64,000 bases of DNA from CAZYFH01 sp965249175 (GTDB lineage: Bacteria > Acidobacteriota > Vicinamibacteria > Vicinamibacterales > UBA8438), in the NCBI GenBank assembly GCA_965249175.1, contig OZ252227.1, forward strand, positions 3,286,001-3,350,000. Reading direction: 5' to 3'. Below are positions 17,682 through 26,812 of the stretch, piece by piece. The number at the start of each line of letters is the position of its first letter. Positions within the stretch are counted from its first letter, which is position 1. The position numbers were made by a program, and so were the translations under genes. Below the pieces are notes generated by a model. The model searched no databases. It saw only the letters and a program-made list of their open reading frames with translations, and had not been told where the DNA came from.

Positions 17682-18722
17682 ATGAACCGACGCACGTTTC
17701 TCACGGCCGCCTTCACCGGTGCGGCGCTCGCGCCGACGCTGGCGCGTCCGCAAGCGCCGTCGATCCCGCCGTATGTACAGCGGGACTGGTCCGGCCAGCA
17801 GCCCGTACGCTATCCGGACCCCGACATCATCGCGCTCGACCCCCGCTTTCGTGCCTACATCCTGTTCAACACGCCCATCACGCGTCTCCACACCGGCACC
17901 CTCTGGGCGGAAGGGCCGGCCTGGAACGGTGTTGGCCGCTATCTCGTGTGGAGTGATATTCCGAACAACCGCCAGCTCCGCTGGATCGAGGACGATGGTC
18001 GCGTGACGGAGTTTCGCAGCCCGTCCGGCTTCAGCAACGGGAACACGTTCGACTACGAGGGGCGCCAGCTCTCCTGCGAGCACGGTGGGCGGCGTGTCGC
18101 GCGCTACGAGCCGTCCGGCGCGGTCACCGTGGTCGCGGACCGCTACGACGGCAAGCGGCTGAACTCACCAAACGATGTCGTCGTCCACCCGGACGGAAGC
18201 ATCTGGTTCACGGACCCGCCATACGGCATCCGCGGGAATTATGAAGGCGCGAGAGCCGAGGCGGAGCTCCCACTGGCCGTCTACCGGGTGGATGGCGGCA
18301 CGGGCGCGATCGCGATGGTCACCGATGACATCGGCGCCCCCAACGGGCTCTGTTTCTCTCCGAACCACGACCGTCTTTACGTAGCCGACACGGGCAGCGG
18401 CCGGGAGATTCGTGTCTGGGACGTCGATGGGACACGGCTTCGCAACCCACGCCGCCACGTGAAGCTCACGATGCCGGGCGATCCGGGCACAGTGTCCGGT
18501 GCCGACGGGATGCGATGCGACGTGGATGGCAACATCTGGGCCGGCGCCCGCCCCGGTGTCCAGATCATCTCGCCTGATGGCACGACGATCGGTGTGATAC
18601 GTCTGCCGGAGATCTGCGCGAACGTCAGCTTCGGAGGCGCCCGGCGGAACCGCCTGTTCATGACCGCCAGCCAGTCGCTGTACGCGGTCTACGTCGGCGT
18701 CCAGGGCGCCGGCGTCGCCTGA
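17682..18722 (+). CDS. Tat-exported SMP-30/gluconolactonase-family protein
   Basis: A 346-residue six-blade propeller enzyme. It has a twin-arginine signal (MNRRTFLTAAFTGAALAP), then WAEGPAW, NSPNDVVVHPDGSIWFTDP, PNGLCFSPNHDRLYVADT and DGMRCDVDGNIWAG. These carry the Glu, Asn and Asp residues that bind the catalytic divalent metal in SMP-30 lactonases. It probably hydrolyses a sugar lactone in the periplasm. GAGG lies 8 nt before the ATG. A REP hairpin lies between its stop and the convergent gene. Confidence 0.9.
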   Translation: MNRRTFLTAAFTGAALAPTLARPQAPSIPPYVQRDWSGQQPVRYPDPDIIALDPRFRAYILFNTPITRLHTGTLWAEGPAWNGVGRYLVWSDIPNNRQLRWIEDDGRVTEFRSPSGFSNGNTFDYEGRQLSCEHGGRRVARYEPSGAVTVVADRYDGKRLNSPNDVVVHPDGSIWFTDPPYGIRGNYEGARAEAELPLAVYRVDGGTGAIAMVTDDIGAPNGLCFSPNHDRLYVADTGSGREIRVWDVDGTRLRNPRRHVKLTMPGDPGTVSGADGMRCDVDGNIWAGARPGVQIISPDGTTIGVIRLPEICANVSFGGARRNRLFMTASQSLYAVYVGVQGAGVA

Positions 18723-18752
18723 CGCTCTGCTGCACCGAGATCGCCGTCGTAG

Positions 18753-18772
18753 CGCGGGCCTTCAGGCCCGCG
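18753..18772. repeat. REP-like hairpin between convergent genes
   Basis: CGCGGGCCT-TC-AGGCCCGCG is a perfect 9-bp stem with a 2-nt loop, preceded by CGTCGTAG. The same architecture recurs at 25.8, 34.5, 42.0 and 42.4 kb. It lies between two converging stop codons and could act as a bidirectional terminator, although no T-tract follows. Confidence 0.8.
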
Positions 18773-18774
18773 TG

Positions 18775-19125
18775 TCAATTGAACGTCACGTTGTGCGAGT
18801 GAAAGTCGTCCGTAGACGACGTCTTCGTCACCTGCATCCCGTCAGCGATCTGTCCCACTTCGGCCGCTGAGAGCTCGACCGTGTGCGGGTGACCGGCGCT
18901 GCCGGCGATGTTCAGCGAAATCGCGCCGCGCGCCGTGAGCTCGCCGGACGTGATGACGGCCGAATGTCCGTGGTTGCCCGAGATGGTCCCCGCCGCGCTG
19001 GCACCGCTCGGCGCGGCCGGGTTCGCGTCATCGCACCCGCTGATCGTGATGGTCGCGCCGGCCAGCACCGCCAGCGCAGACTGCAAGGTAAACTCCCGCC
19101 GACCGATGGTTCCTGAATCTCCCAC
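18775..19125 (-). CDS. Small His-rich Tat lipoprotein
   Basis: A 116-residue protein starting at GTG 19125, where GGAGG precedes by about 6 nt. The signal contains GRREFTLQSALAVLAG followed by ISGC, a twin-arginine lipoprotein pattern. The mature part has HGHSAVIT, SAGHPHTVELSAAEV and DDFHSHNVTF; His-x-His pairs recur at beginning, middle and end. I recall similar small acidobacterial proteins with no known function. Metal binding is a plausible inference. Upstream in-frame sequence to 19485 looks like shadow. It ends beside the REP hairpin and is divergent from the quinoprotein gene at 19386. Confidence 0.65.
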   Translation of the reverse strand: MGDSGTIGRREFTLQSALAVLAGATITISGCDDANPAAPSGASAAGTISGNHGHSAVITSGELTARGAISLNIAGSAGHPHTVELSAAEVGQIADGMQVTKTSSTDDFHSHNVTFN

Positions 19126-19385
19126 GTGCACCTCCGCGGAGGGGTCCTTCACACTAGGTGCCACCTTCACGGCGTCCGCGCGCAACGCGCCGAACCGCGG
19201 TCTCTCACTACGTACGCGGTCTGGGTCGCGATCGTATCGTCGGCGTGCAACCGCGAAACGTGCAATCGGTTGGATTCCGATCCAACGACTTGAAGCGTCT
19301 GCACCGACAGCCAGGCCGTCTCGCCTACCCGCGACGGTTCGCGTGACTGCCCCGCTATAATCCAGGGACGTTTCTGGAGGTCCGT

Positions 19386-21095
19386 ATGAAGATCCGTATA
19401 TATCTGGCGGCGCTCGCATGCGCAGCCGGCGCCGCGGTATCCGTCGTCCCCGCGCACGCGCAGGTCGCGGAGGTGCGTCCCGCAACCGACGCCGTGCTCC
19501 AAGACCCCGACCCGGCCGACTGGCTGAACTGGCGGCGCACGCTCGACGGCTGGGGGTTCAGCCCGCTCGATGAGATCGACCGCGGCAACGTTCCAAACCT
19601 CCAGCTCGCGTGGTCCTGGGGCCTCGATCCCGGGATCTCGCAGACGACCCCGATCGTGCGCGACGGCGTCATGTTCATCGCGAACCCCGGCAACGTCGTC
19701 CAGGCGCTCGATGCGCGGACCGGGGATTTCATCTGGGAGCACCGTCCGGACATGGACGAGCGGCGACGCCTCTCGGCGCAGCTGCGTAGCCTCGCCATCT
19801 ACCATGACCTCATCATCCTGGCGACGGTCGACGCGCACGTGGTCGGGCTGGACGCACGCACGGGCGCGGTGCGGTGGGACACGGCGGTCATGCCCAACGA
19901 GGAGGGCTACCGCTTCTCGAGCGGGCCGATCGTCGCCGACGGCACCCTCGTCGCGGGGTTGACCGGCTGTGAGCGCTTCCGCGAGGACACGTGCTATATC
20001 GTCGGCCTTGACGGCCGGACGGGCCGGGTGCTCTGGCGCACCTCGACCGTGGCTCGACCGGGAGAGCGCGGCGGGGATACGTGGGGCGATCTCCCGGTGC
20101 TGTATCGCGCGGGCAGCGATGCCTGGATTCCCGGAAGCTACGATCCGGTCAGCGGACTCATCTATTACGGCACGTCGCAGGCAAAGCCGTGGAGCCGCGA
20201 GGCGCGCGGCACTGATGGTGATGCGCTCTACAGCAACTCGACGCTCGCGCTCGATCCGTCGACCGGCGAGATGCAGTGGTATTTCCAGCATATCCCCGGC
20301 GACAGCCACGACATGGACGAGACCTTCGAGCGAATCCTGATCGATTACGACGGCCGGCAGTCGGTGTTCAGCATGGGGAAGCTGGCGATTCTCTGGGAGC
20401 TCGACCGGGTCACCGGTCGATTCGTGAACGCCTCCGACCTCGGCTACCAGAACATCATCGACGTGAACCCGCAGACCGGTGCGGTCACCCATCGCGACGG
20501 CATGGTGTCCGGGATCGGCGAGGAGCTCTACTTCTGTCCCAGCACGGGCGGCTTCAAGAGCCTGAGGGCCATGGCCTATCACCCGGAGACCGAAGCGCTC
20601 TACGTGCCCCTCAACCTCAACTGCGAGACCGCGGCCTTCGGGCCGGTCGAGCGCCGCGCCGGTGGCGGCGGCACGGGAGGCGTCCGCGGGCGTCTGAACC
20701 ACTTCCATCCAGACGCGCCCGACCAGCTCGGCGAGTTCCAGGCGCTGAGCATTCGGACCGGCGAGACCCTGTGGAAGCAGCGCCGTCGGACGCCGTACAA
20801 CACGGCCGCGCTCACGACCGGCGGCGGCCTCGTGTTCGTGGGGGACTGGGATCGGTATGTCTTCGCCTACGACGCACAAAGCGGCGAGCAGCTCTGGCAG
20901 AGCCGGTTGTCGACGATGTCGAACGGGTATCCCATCACGTATGCGGTCGACGGCACGCAGTATGTGGCGTTCGGCGCCGGTAGCCCGCTCGGCGGATCGA
21001 GCTGGACGACGATTCTGCCGGGCGATCTGTTGCCCGAGAAGCGGAACCCCCGGGCCGGCAACGCCATCTACGTCTACGCCCTCCCACGTCCGTGA
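19386..21095 (+). CDS. PQQ-dependent dehydrogenase-type quinoprotein
   Basis: A 569-residue periplasmic quinoprotein of the methanol/ethanol dehydrogenase superfamily. The signal peptide ends near VPAHAQ. Propeller motifs follow, such as ALDARTGDFIWEHRP, GLDARTGAVRWDT, LDPSTGEMQWYFQ and YDAQSGEQLWQS. PGDSHDMDETFE occupies the place where type-I enzymes carry the catalytic Asp. No C-terminal haem motif (CxxCH) is present, so electrons would leave through a separate cytochrome that is not encoded nearby. The vicinal Cys-Cys pair of methanol dehydrogenases is not seen. GGAGG lies just before the ATG. The next gene overlaps by 4 nt. Confidence 0.85.
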   Translation: MKIRIYLAALACAAGAAVSVVPAHAQVAEVRPATDAVLQDPDPADWLNWRRTLDGWGFSPLDEIDRGNVPNLQLAWSWGLDPGISQTTPIVRDGVMFIANPGNVVQALDARTGDFIWEHRPDMDERRRLSAQLRSLAIYHDLIILATVDAHVVGLDARTGAVRWDTAVMPNEEGYRFSSGPIVADGTLVAGLTGCERFREDTCYIVGLDGRTGRVLWRTSTVARPGERGGDTWGDLPVLYRAGSDAWIPGSYDPVSGLIYYGTSQAKPWSREARGTDGDALYSNSTLALDPSTGEMQWYFQHIPGDSHDMDETFERILIDYDGRQSVFSMGKLAILWELDRVTGRFVNASDLGYQNIIDVNPQTGAVTHRDGMVSGIGEELYFCPSTGGFKSLRAMAYHPETEALYVPLNLNCETAAFGPVERRAGGGGTGGVRGRLNHFHPDAPDQLGEFQALSIRTGETLWKQRRRTPYNTAALTTGGGLVFVGDWDRYVFAYDAQSGEQLWQSRLSTMSNGYPITYAVDGTQYVAFGAGSPLGGSSWTTILPGDLLPEKRNPRAGNAIYVYALPRP

Positions 21096-21412
21096 GCGTG
21101 CTCGACACGCTACGCGCGCGATGGGGGGTCGGGCCGTGGGACGTCGTCGCCATCCTCCTGGCGTTCACGTTTGCCGGTCTGTCGATCGTCAGACTCCGGA
21201 GGCCGCTGATCGGCCTGCTGCTCCCCGACGAGCACCCCGGCTGGCTCGGATGGATCGTCTATCTCGTCGTGCTCCTCCCGCTGTATCAGGCGTTGCTGCT
21301 GACCTACGGTGCGCTGCTGGGCCAGTTCAGCTTCTTCTGGGGCCGTCTCAGGATGGTGTCTCGCCTGCTGCGCGGACGCGGTGGGCGTCCCTCGCGTGAG
21401 CCGTCCGCCTGA
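21092..21412 (+). CDS. Small two-TM membrane protein, DUF6787-like
   Basis: A 106-residue protein with GTG start overlapping the quinoprotein stop (GTGA). Two hydrophobic segments, about residues 17-37 and 52-75, flank a short loop. The end, LGQFSFFWGRLRMVSRLLRG, resembles the GQFRFFK-type ending of the DUF6787 family, as I remember it. Family role unknown. Coupling to the quinoprotein and the following propeller suggests a shared membrane function, which is an inference. Confidence 0.6.
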   Translation: MSVLDTLRARWGVGPWDVVAILLAFTFAGLSIVRLRRPLIGLLLPDEHPGWLGWIVYLVVLLPLYQALLLTYGALLGQFSFFWGRLRMVSRLLRGRGGRPSREPSA

Positions 21413-21427
21413 ACCGGAGATCGCGCG

Positions 21428-22822
21428 ATGGCGATGATGTCGCGGCGAATGATGCTGCACGCGCTCATGGCGCGGGCGGTGGCCGGCGGACAGACACCGG
21501 GGCAGGCCAACGCCCACCGGGCGCCGAGACCGCTCGCGGCCGACGCCGTCACGCACGATTGGTCCGCGTTCCTCGGACCCACGCACGATGCGGTCTCCAC
21601 GGAGACGAAACTCAGCCGCAGCCTCCCGCCGCCATTGCTGTGGGAGCTCACCACGGGCAGCGGATACGCGTCCCCGGCCATCGCGGGCGATCGCCTCGTG
21701 TTCGTGCACCGGGTGGCGGACGACGAGGTGGTCGAGTGCCTGCACGCGGAGACCGGCGCGCGCCACTGGCGGTTTCGCTATGCGACCGCCTACGAGGATC
21801 GATACGGCTACAACAACGGCCCGCGGTCGAGCCCCGTCATCGACGCCGAGAACGAGCGCGTCTTCACGATGGGGGCCGAGGGCACGCTGCACTGCCTGAC
21901 GCTCGGGTCGGGCGGTGTGGAGTGGAGCCTCGATCTGCGGGCGGGGTTCGGTGCCCGGCAGGACTTCTTCGGCATCTCGTCGACGCCGCTGCTGGACGGC
22001 GACCTCCTCATCGTGAACATCGGCGCTCCGGACGGGGCCTGCGTCGTCGCGTTCGACGCCGCGACGGGCCGTGAGGTGTGGCGCGCGGGCGAGTGGGGGC
22101 CGAGCTACGCGTCGCCGGTACCAGGCGTGGTGCACGGCAACCGGCGGGTGTTCGTCTTCGCAGGCGGCGAGTCCCGGCCGCCGGCGGGGGGGCTCCTCTC
22201 GATCGACCCGTCAAACGGTGAGGTCGATTTCACGTTTCCGTTTCGCAGCCGCACCTACGAGTCTGTCAACGCGTCATGCCCGGTCGTCTTCGACAACCAC
22301 GTGTTCGTCTCGGCGAGCTACCGCACGGGTGGCGCGCTCGTCGAGGTGCGCCCGGACTTCACCCATCGTGTGGCGTGGACGACCGAGGACTTCGCGCTGC
22401 ACTACAACACGCCGATCCACCGGGATGGCTATCTCTACGGCTTCGACGGTCGCAACATGGGCGACGCGTCGCTCGTGTGTCTCGACGCGGCCACCGGCCG
22501 CGTCGTGTGGCGTGAGGTCCCCGAGTGGCCAGAGACGCTCGAGCTCGAGGGCGGGCCACGGCGCCAGCTCATGGGCACCGCGCGGGGATCGCTGCTCGCC
22601 GTGGACGGCCAGTTTCTCTGCCTGGGTGAGCTCGGGCACCTGCTCTGGATGGACCTGACCCCCGAGGGGTACACCGAGGTCTCACGGGCCTGGTTGTTCG
22701 CGGCGCGCGAGTCGTGGGCGCTGCCTGTGCTCAGTCGCGGCCTGCTGTATGTCGTCCAGAACACCCGCGACGTCCTCAACGGCACCCCGCCGCGACTGCT
22801 CTGCTACGACCTACGGGCGTAA
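21428..22822 (+). CDS. PQQ-like beta-propeller protein (divergent type)
   Basis: A 464-residue propeller with DWSAFLGPTHDAVSTET at the start of the domain and repeats such as LHAETGARHWRFRY, FDAATGREVWRAG and LDAATGRVVWREV. It belongs to the PQQ_2/quinoprotein-like group but is clearly different from copies A to C. The N-terminus (SRRMMLHALMARAVAGG) could be a weak twin-arginine signal. GGAG precedes the ATG. Its last 24 codons have a degraded duplicate at 25706-25777, about 83% identical in nucleotides, suggesting a lost second copy. Confidence 0.8.
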   Translation: MAMMSRRMMLHALMARAVAGGQTPGQANAHRAPRPLAADAVTHDWSAFLGPTHDAVSTETKLSRSLPPPLLWELTTGSGYASPAIAGDRLVFVHRVADDEVVECLHAETGARHWRFRYATAYEDRYGYNNGPRSSPVIDAENERVFTMGAEGTLHCLTLGSGGVEWSLDLRAGFGARQDFFGISSTPLLDGDLLIVNIGAPDGACVVAFDAATGREVWRAGEWGPSYASPVPGVVHGNRRVFVFAGGESRPPAGGLLSIDPSNGEVDFTFPFRSRTYESVNASCPVVFDNHVFVSASYRTGGALVEVRPDFTHRVAWTTEDFALHYNTPIHRDGYLYGFDGRNMGDASLVCLDAATGRVVWREVPEWPETLELEGGPRRQLMGTARGSLLAVDGQFLCLGELGHLLWMDLTPEGYTEVSRAWLFAARESWALPVLSRGLLYVVQNTRDVLNGTPPRLLCYDLRA

Positions 22823-22916
22823 CACCGGGGGGCGGCACCACCCTTGGTTCCGATCGCGGTGTTTGCCGCGAGCGCGCTACCGCATGCAAGACCACACTGC
22901 GATGACCGTGTGAAGG

Positions 22917-24833
22917 TCATTGCTCGTCTGGAGTGCCCCTCTTTGATAAAGCCCCGAGCCTATACCAGAACGGACACAACACCAGGCCCAGCACGATCAG
23001 CCCACTCACCCAGGCCGGTCGGGATGGCGACCAGAGCGGCGCGGGACTGCCGACCAGCCAGGTGCCGAGACCGACGAGCAAACTGAAGACCGAGAGCGCG
23101 CAGAGGAACATCGCGCCGAGGGCCCTTCCCAGCCGTCGTGGCCCCCGGTTGTCACCGGCTTCGCGTGCGACCGGTCCCCAGAACCCCACCGGCCGCACTC
23201 GCTCATGGAACACGCTCAACCGCTGCCGGTCTTCCGGCCCCTTGAGCCAGATTGCAGCCAGCGCCGCTGCCGTGGCTGCGGTGGCGGCCAGGAGCAGCCG
23301 GAGCGCCTGTTGGCTGTCGTCGAGCGACAGCATCAAGAGCGGCGCGACCGCCGACGACACGAGCATGGCGGCGATCTCTGCCCACGCGTTCATCCGCCAC
23401 CAAATCCATCTGAGGACCTGCACCACCCCGAGACCGGCGCCGAAGAGCAGGCTGATCTGCCAGGCCTGATTGATCGAGGTCAGCTGCGTCATGATCGCGA
23501 GGGCGACGACCAGGATGAGGACGTTCGATGCCCGCGCGACCCAGATCAGCTCCCGCCCGGTCGGTTCCTTCCCCCGCCACGACTGACAAATGAAGCGCTT
23601 GTAGATGTCGTTGGTCCAATAGGAGGAGCCCCAGTTGAGATGGGTGTCGACCGTGGATGCAAGCGCCGCCAACATGGCGGTCACCATCAGTCCCTTCACG
23701 CCGACGGGAAGGAGCTCGGCCATGCCTCTGACATAGGTCGCCTCGCGTTCCGCCTGCAGGACGTCGGCGGACAGCGCTGGATCCGGGGGGAACAACACCA
23801 GTAGTCCGATGCCCAGCGGAAGCCAGAGCAGAAAGGTCACGAGGATTCGCGTGAACGTGAACACGACGGCCGCCGTCCTCGCATCGCGGTCGGTTCGACA
23901 CGCCATCGAGCGCTGCGCGAGATATCCGCTTCCGTCGGAGACGGAGTTGATGAGCCATAAGACCCCGAGCAGCGAGAGCACCGTCGGGGTGACGTCCTTC
24001 CCGCGGTCGGGTGTGAACGCGAGGATTTCGTCCGGGCGGATGCCTCCGGGACCTCCGGCGGTGAACTGCTGGTAGACGCGGTCCGTCATCGCCGCCAGAC
24101 CACCGACCTCCTGGATCACGATCGTGGTGAACGCCACGGTTCCGAGAAACATGATGGTGATCTGGACCACATCCGTCGCCGCGACGCTCCGCAGACCCCC
24201 GGTAGTGGAATACAGAGCGGTAATCCCGAGAATCATCACCAGCGAGATGAGGTTGTTGGCAGTCTTGATCCAGACCTCGGGATCGTCGAGCCCGCCGATC
24301 GCGAGCGGGACGCCGACCGATTCGACGAAGCTGACCACGGGTTCAAGCGCGCCGGCCGGCAGCCACTCGCTCCAGAGCAGGAACGGCTCGACGATCTTCG
24401 CCGCGGCGAAGAGCACCCACGCCAGAGCCACGCAATTGACCACTGTCCCGAGATAGATCGCCTTGACGGCTCGGAGCACGGCGGCGGGAGGGCCGCCATA
24501 GCGCACCTCGACCAGCTCGGCGTCGGTGACCACCCCGGCCCGACGCCAGGCGCCGGCCAGGACAAAACCGATGAGGAGGAACGTCAAGGCGTAGATCCAC
24601 AGCTGCCACAGACCGAAGATGCCGGCGGTGGCCAGGAGTCCCGTGACGAGGAGCGGAGTGTCGGCGGCGAACTGCGTCGCCGACATGCTGAGTCCGGCCT
24701 TCCAGCCTGGTAGCGTGCGGCCGGCGAGGAAGTATTCTTCGAGGTTCTTGGACGCCTGCTTGCGGTTTCGAAGGCCCGCGCTAATCGCGTAGGCGACGAA
24801 GGCCGCAACGATCAGCGCGTCGATCGTCGTCAC
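22917..24833 (-). CDS. Sodium:solute symporter family (SLC5-like) transporter
   Basis: A 638-residue membrane protein with about 13-15 hydrophobic segments. YFLAGRTLPGWKAGLSMSAT and FAADTPLLVTGLLATAGIFG near the N-terminus match the SSF signature, as does the central YSTTGGLRSVAATDVVQI and SDGSGYLAQRSMACRTDRDA. Sodium gradient-driven uptake is the family role; the substrate is unknown. The C-terminal extension beyond residue 560 carries two more TM helices. Its start overlaps the CDP-alcohol phosphatidyltransferase stop by 4 nt, so both are translated from one transcript. Confidence 0.92.
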   Translation of the reverse strand: MTTIDALIVAAFVAYAISAGLRNRKQASKNLEEYFLAGRTLPGWKAGLSMSATQFAADTPLLVTGLLATAGIFGLWQLWIYALTFLLIGFVLAGAWRRAGVVTDAELVEVRYGGPPAAVLRAVKAIYLGTVVNCVALAWVLFAAAKIVEPFLLWSEWLPAGALEPVVSFVESVGVPLAIGGLDDPEVWIKTANNLISLVMILGITALYSTTGGLRSVAATDVVQITIMFLGTVAFTTIVIQEVGGLAAMTDRVYQQFTAGGPGGIRPDEILAFTPDRGKDVTPTVLSLLGVLWLINSVSDGSGYLAQRSMACRTDRDARTAAVVFTFTRILVTFLLWLPLGIGLLVLFPPDPALSADVLQAEREATYVRGMAELLPVGVKGLMVTAMLAALASTVDTHLNWGSSYWTNDIYKRFICQSWRGKEPTGRELIWVARASNVLILVVALAIMTQLTSINQAWQISLLFGAGLGVVQVLRWIWWRMNAWAEIAAMLVSSAVAPLLMLSLDDSQQALRLLLAATAATAAALAAIWLKGPEDRQRLSVFHERVRPVGFWGPVAREAGDNRGPRRLGRALGAMFLCALSVFSLLVGLGTWLVGSPAPLWSPSRPAWVSGLIVLGLVLCPFWYRLGALSKRGTPDEQ

Positions 24834-25597
24834 GCGTCTCTCCGATCAGGGCGCCAACGGGCGAGCCAGATGATGTCGACAGCGAACGAATACGCCAGTA
24901 CGGCGAGCGCCGCGGCCGCCGCCGCCGTCGCCAGAACCGGCGAGATGATCGGTCCGAGGCAGACGAGGAGCAACACGCCCTGGGCGACGCACACCGCTTT
25001 GCGGCGCACGCTGGGTGGGAGCTCGGCGCGAAGCATCGGCCACACCCAGCCGCCCGCGACGTAGAGATAACGCGGCAACCCGATGAGGATCGCCCAGGCG
25101 CCGACCTTGCCGCTGCGCCAGACCAGAATCGACAGCACCAGCATCAGAAACGAGTCGAGCTCCATGTCGAACCGGACACCGAATGCGGACGCGGTCTGAG
25201 ACCGGCGCGCCACCCAACCATCGACACCGTCGAGCACTAAAGCGACCGTCGCCACCGCGATGATGCACCAGGCCATGTCGTCTGTGAGCCGGATGGGCTG
25301 CACCGCGAGGGGCGACAGCGGCAGAATTAGCGTGGCCCGGCCCAGCGTCACCCTATTGGCAGCGCCCAGTTCTCCCTTTGGTAGTCCTTCTGGGAGATTC
25401 CAGACGAGAAGACAGGCGAGCACCATGTAGGCTGCGGCGACTTGCCCGACGTAGCCAACCGGCAGCCCGAAGAGCCACCACGCGGTCGTGGCAAGCGTCG
25501 TCAATGAGACCAGGCCCAGTGCGAGGTCTGGTCCTGCCTGCCGAAGCCGCGACCGCAGCAAGCTCTCCCGCCACGTCTGATGGGCCACCTTCGCCAT
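24830..25597 (-). CDS. CDP-alcohol phosphatidyltransferase family protein (copy 1)
   Basis: A 255-residue membrane enzyme. Numbered from the ATG at 25597, the family motif is complete: Asp123, Asp126, Gly127, Ala130, Arg131, Gly140, Asp144 and Asp148 in DGVDGWVARRSQ and GVRFDMELD. Such enzymes transfer a phospho-alcohol from a CDP-linked donor to an acceptor alcohol. The start at 25597 is supported by AAGGGA about 8 nt upstream; the in-frame ATG at 25660 is less likely. A close paralogue lies at 53480-54226. Here it is coupled to an SLC5 transporter, which might supply the acceptor. Confidence 0.9.
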   Translation of the reverse strand: MAKVAHQTWRESLLRSRLRQAGPDLALGLVSLTTLATTAWWLFGLPVGYVGQVAAAYMVLACLLVWNLPEGLPKGELGAANRVTLGRATLILPLSPLAVQPIRLTDDMAWCIIAVATVALVLDGVDGWVARRSQTASAFGVRFDMELDSFLMLVLSILVWRSGKVGAWAILIGLPRYLYVAGGWVWPMLRAELPPSVRRKAVCVAQGVLLLVCLGPIISPVLATAAAAAALAVLAYSFAVDIIWLARWRPDRRDA

Positions 25598-25705
25598 GAG
25601 TACGGTCCCTTTGGTGGGTGGTTCGAGGCGAGAATGGCCGTGGTTGACAGCTGTCGTCAAGCTCGGACCCGCACCAATGTATGCTCAGAACCGATCCATG
25701 GGCCG

Positions 25706-25777
25706 TCGACCAGAATACCCGTGACGTGATCAGCGGCACTCCTCCGCGACTGCTCTGCTACGACTTGCGGGCATGAT
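25706..25777 (+). pseudogene. C-terminal remnant of a PQQ-like propeller gene
   Basis: An in-frame fragment encoding VDQNTRDVISGTPPRLLCYD plus three more residues and a stop. It matches the last 24 codons of the gene at 21428-22822 (60 of 72 bases by hand count). Nothing upstream in the frame resembles the rest of that protein. It marks a deleted paralogue or an insertion breakpoint next to the symporter operon. The substitutions are mainly at third codon positions, implying divergence under selection before truncation. Confidence 0.75.
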
Positions 25778-25802
25778 CGAGGAACTCACGTGCCTTGCCC
25801 AT

Positions 25803-25851
25803 GTAGGGCGGGGCTTGAGCCCCGCCTCGCAGGCCTAAAGGCCTGCGCTAC
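25803..25851. repeat. Paired REP hairpins bounded by GTAG/CTAC
   Basis: Two perfect hairpins side by side. The first is GGCGGGGCT-TG-AGCCCCGCC (25807-25826) and the second CGCAGGCCT-AA-AGGCCTGCG (25828-25847). The unit is bounded by inverted GTAG and CTAC. The same two-hairpin layout recurs at 34533-34607. The rest of 25598-25930 contains the propeller remnant and otherwise no gene that I can see. Confidence 0.85.
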
Positions 25852-25930
25852 GAATGCTACACAGGCGAACGCTGGGGCTAGCTTAGGATGCGTCGGATCC
25901 CTGGCGGCTGGTCTATCGACGTAACGACAG

Positions 25931-26812
25931 ATGGAACCGACGACGAACACCGACTCGACTCGTATCGATCTTGGTCTTCAGTTGCTCTGGAACAACTACC
26001 GGTGGCGAATTGCGCTGACCTGGTTGCTGGTACTGTTCGAGAATGCCGCCATCGCGTTGATTCCGCTCTTCATCGGTCGCGCGATCGACGAACTTCTGGG
26101 CGGCGAAGGTCTCCTAGCGCTATCGCCGTTGGCGTCGGTGCTGATGCTCTTGACCATCGTCAGCGTGTTGCGCCGAGCCTTCGACACCCGTGCATACGGC
26201 ACGATGCGTGTCTACCTTGGCACGTGCGTCGTCGATCGGCACGGCGACCGACCCGTGTCACAGCTCAACGCGCGCGTGGATATGGCCCGTGAATTCGTCG
26301 ACTTCCTGGAGGGCTATGTGCCGGCACTGATGACGGCAAGCGTCCAGCTGCTGGTATCGTTCGTCGTTCTGCTGAGCTTCGATCTCTCGCTGGGCGTGGC
26401 TTCAGCGTCTCTATTTGTCGTCGTGGCCATCGTCTACAGTGCGTTTCACCGAGCGATATTTCGCGCCAACCGCGATCTCAACGAGCAGGTTGAACAGCAA
26501 GTCAAAGTACTGGAACAGCATCACGTGACACGCGTATCGGCTCACCTGCGCGCGCTTCGTCGCTTCGAAGTGAGATTGTCGGATATCGACGCGGCGCTCT
26601 ATGGGCTGATCTTTCTGTTCATGTCGATGTTCATTCTGACGAATCTCGTGCTCGCCGCGCAGCTCGAGATCGCCACAGCAGGGACCGTGTTCGCCGTCGT
26701 GACCTACTCTTGGGAAATCGTGGAGTCAGGTTTCGCCTTGCCGGCCACCCTGCAGCAATGGACGCGTCTTGAGGAGATTCGGATACGGCTAAACGACGGA
26801 GCGGGGCTCTAG
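25931..26812 (+). CDS. ABC-transporter-type six-TM protein without ATPase domain
   Basis: A 293-residue protein with six predicted TM helices (about residues 24-50, 58-82, 128-150, 153-175, 227-250 and 255-275). It resembles the six-helix membrane domain of ABC exporters (RIALTWLLVLFENAAIALIP, FVDFLEGYVPALMTASVQLL). A nucleotide-binding domain is absent, and the ORF ends where one might begin to be expected. I recall stand-alone proteins of this kind annotated as 'ABC transporter six-transmembrane domain-containing'. The stop codon TAG lies in the CTAG target site of the adjoining IS element and existed before insertion, so the gene was not cut by it. Confidence 0.75.
   Translation: MEPTTNTDSTRIDLGLQLLWNNYRWRIALTWLLVLFENAAIALIPLFIGRAIDELLGGEGLLALSPLASVLMLLTIVSVLRRAFDTRAYGTMRVYLGTCVVDRHGDRPVSQLNARVDMAREFVDFLEGYVPALMTASVQLLVSFVVLLSFDLSLGVASASLFVVVAIVYSAFHRAIFRANRDLNEQVEQQVKVLEQHHVTRVSAHLRALRRFEVRLSDIDAALYGLIFLFMSMFILTNLVLAAQLEIATAGTVFAVVTYSWEIVESGFALPATLQQWTRLEEIRIRLNDGAGL

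Noticed and set aside
19167..20879. 570-codon open frame antisense to the quinoprotein
   Set aside because: Low-complexity Arg/Val/Glu-rich composition with no family motifs; it mirrors codon bias of the real gene on the plus strand, which has a signal peptide and propeller repeats.
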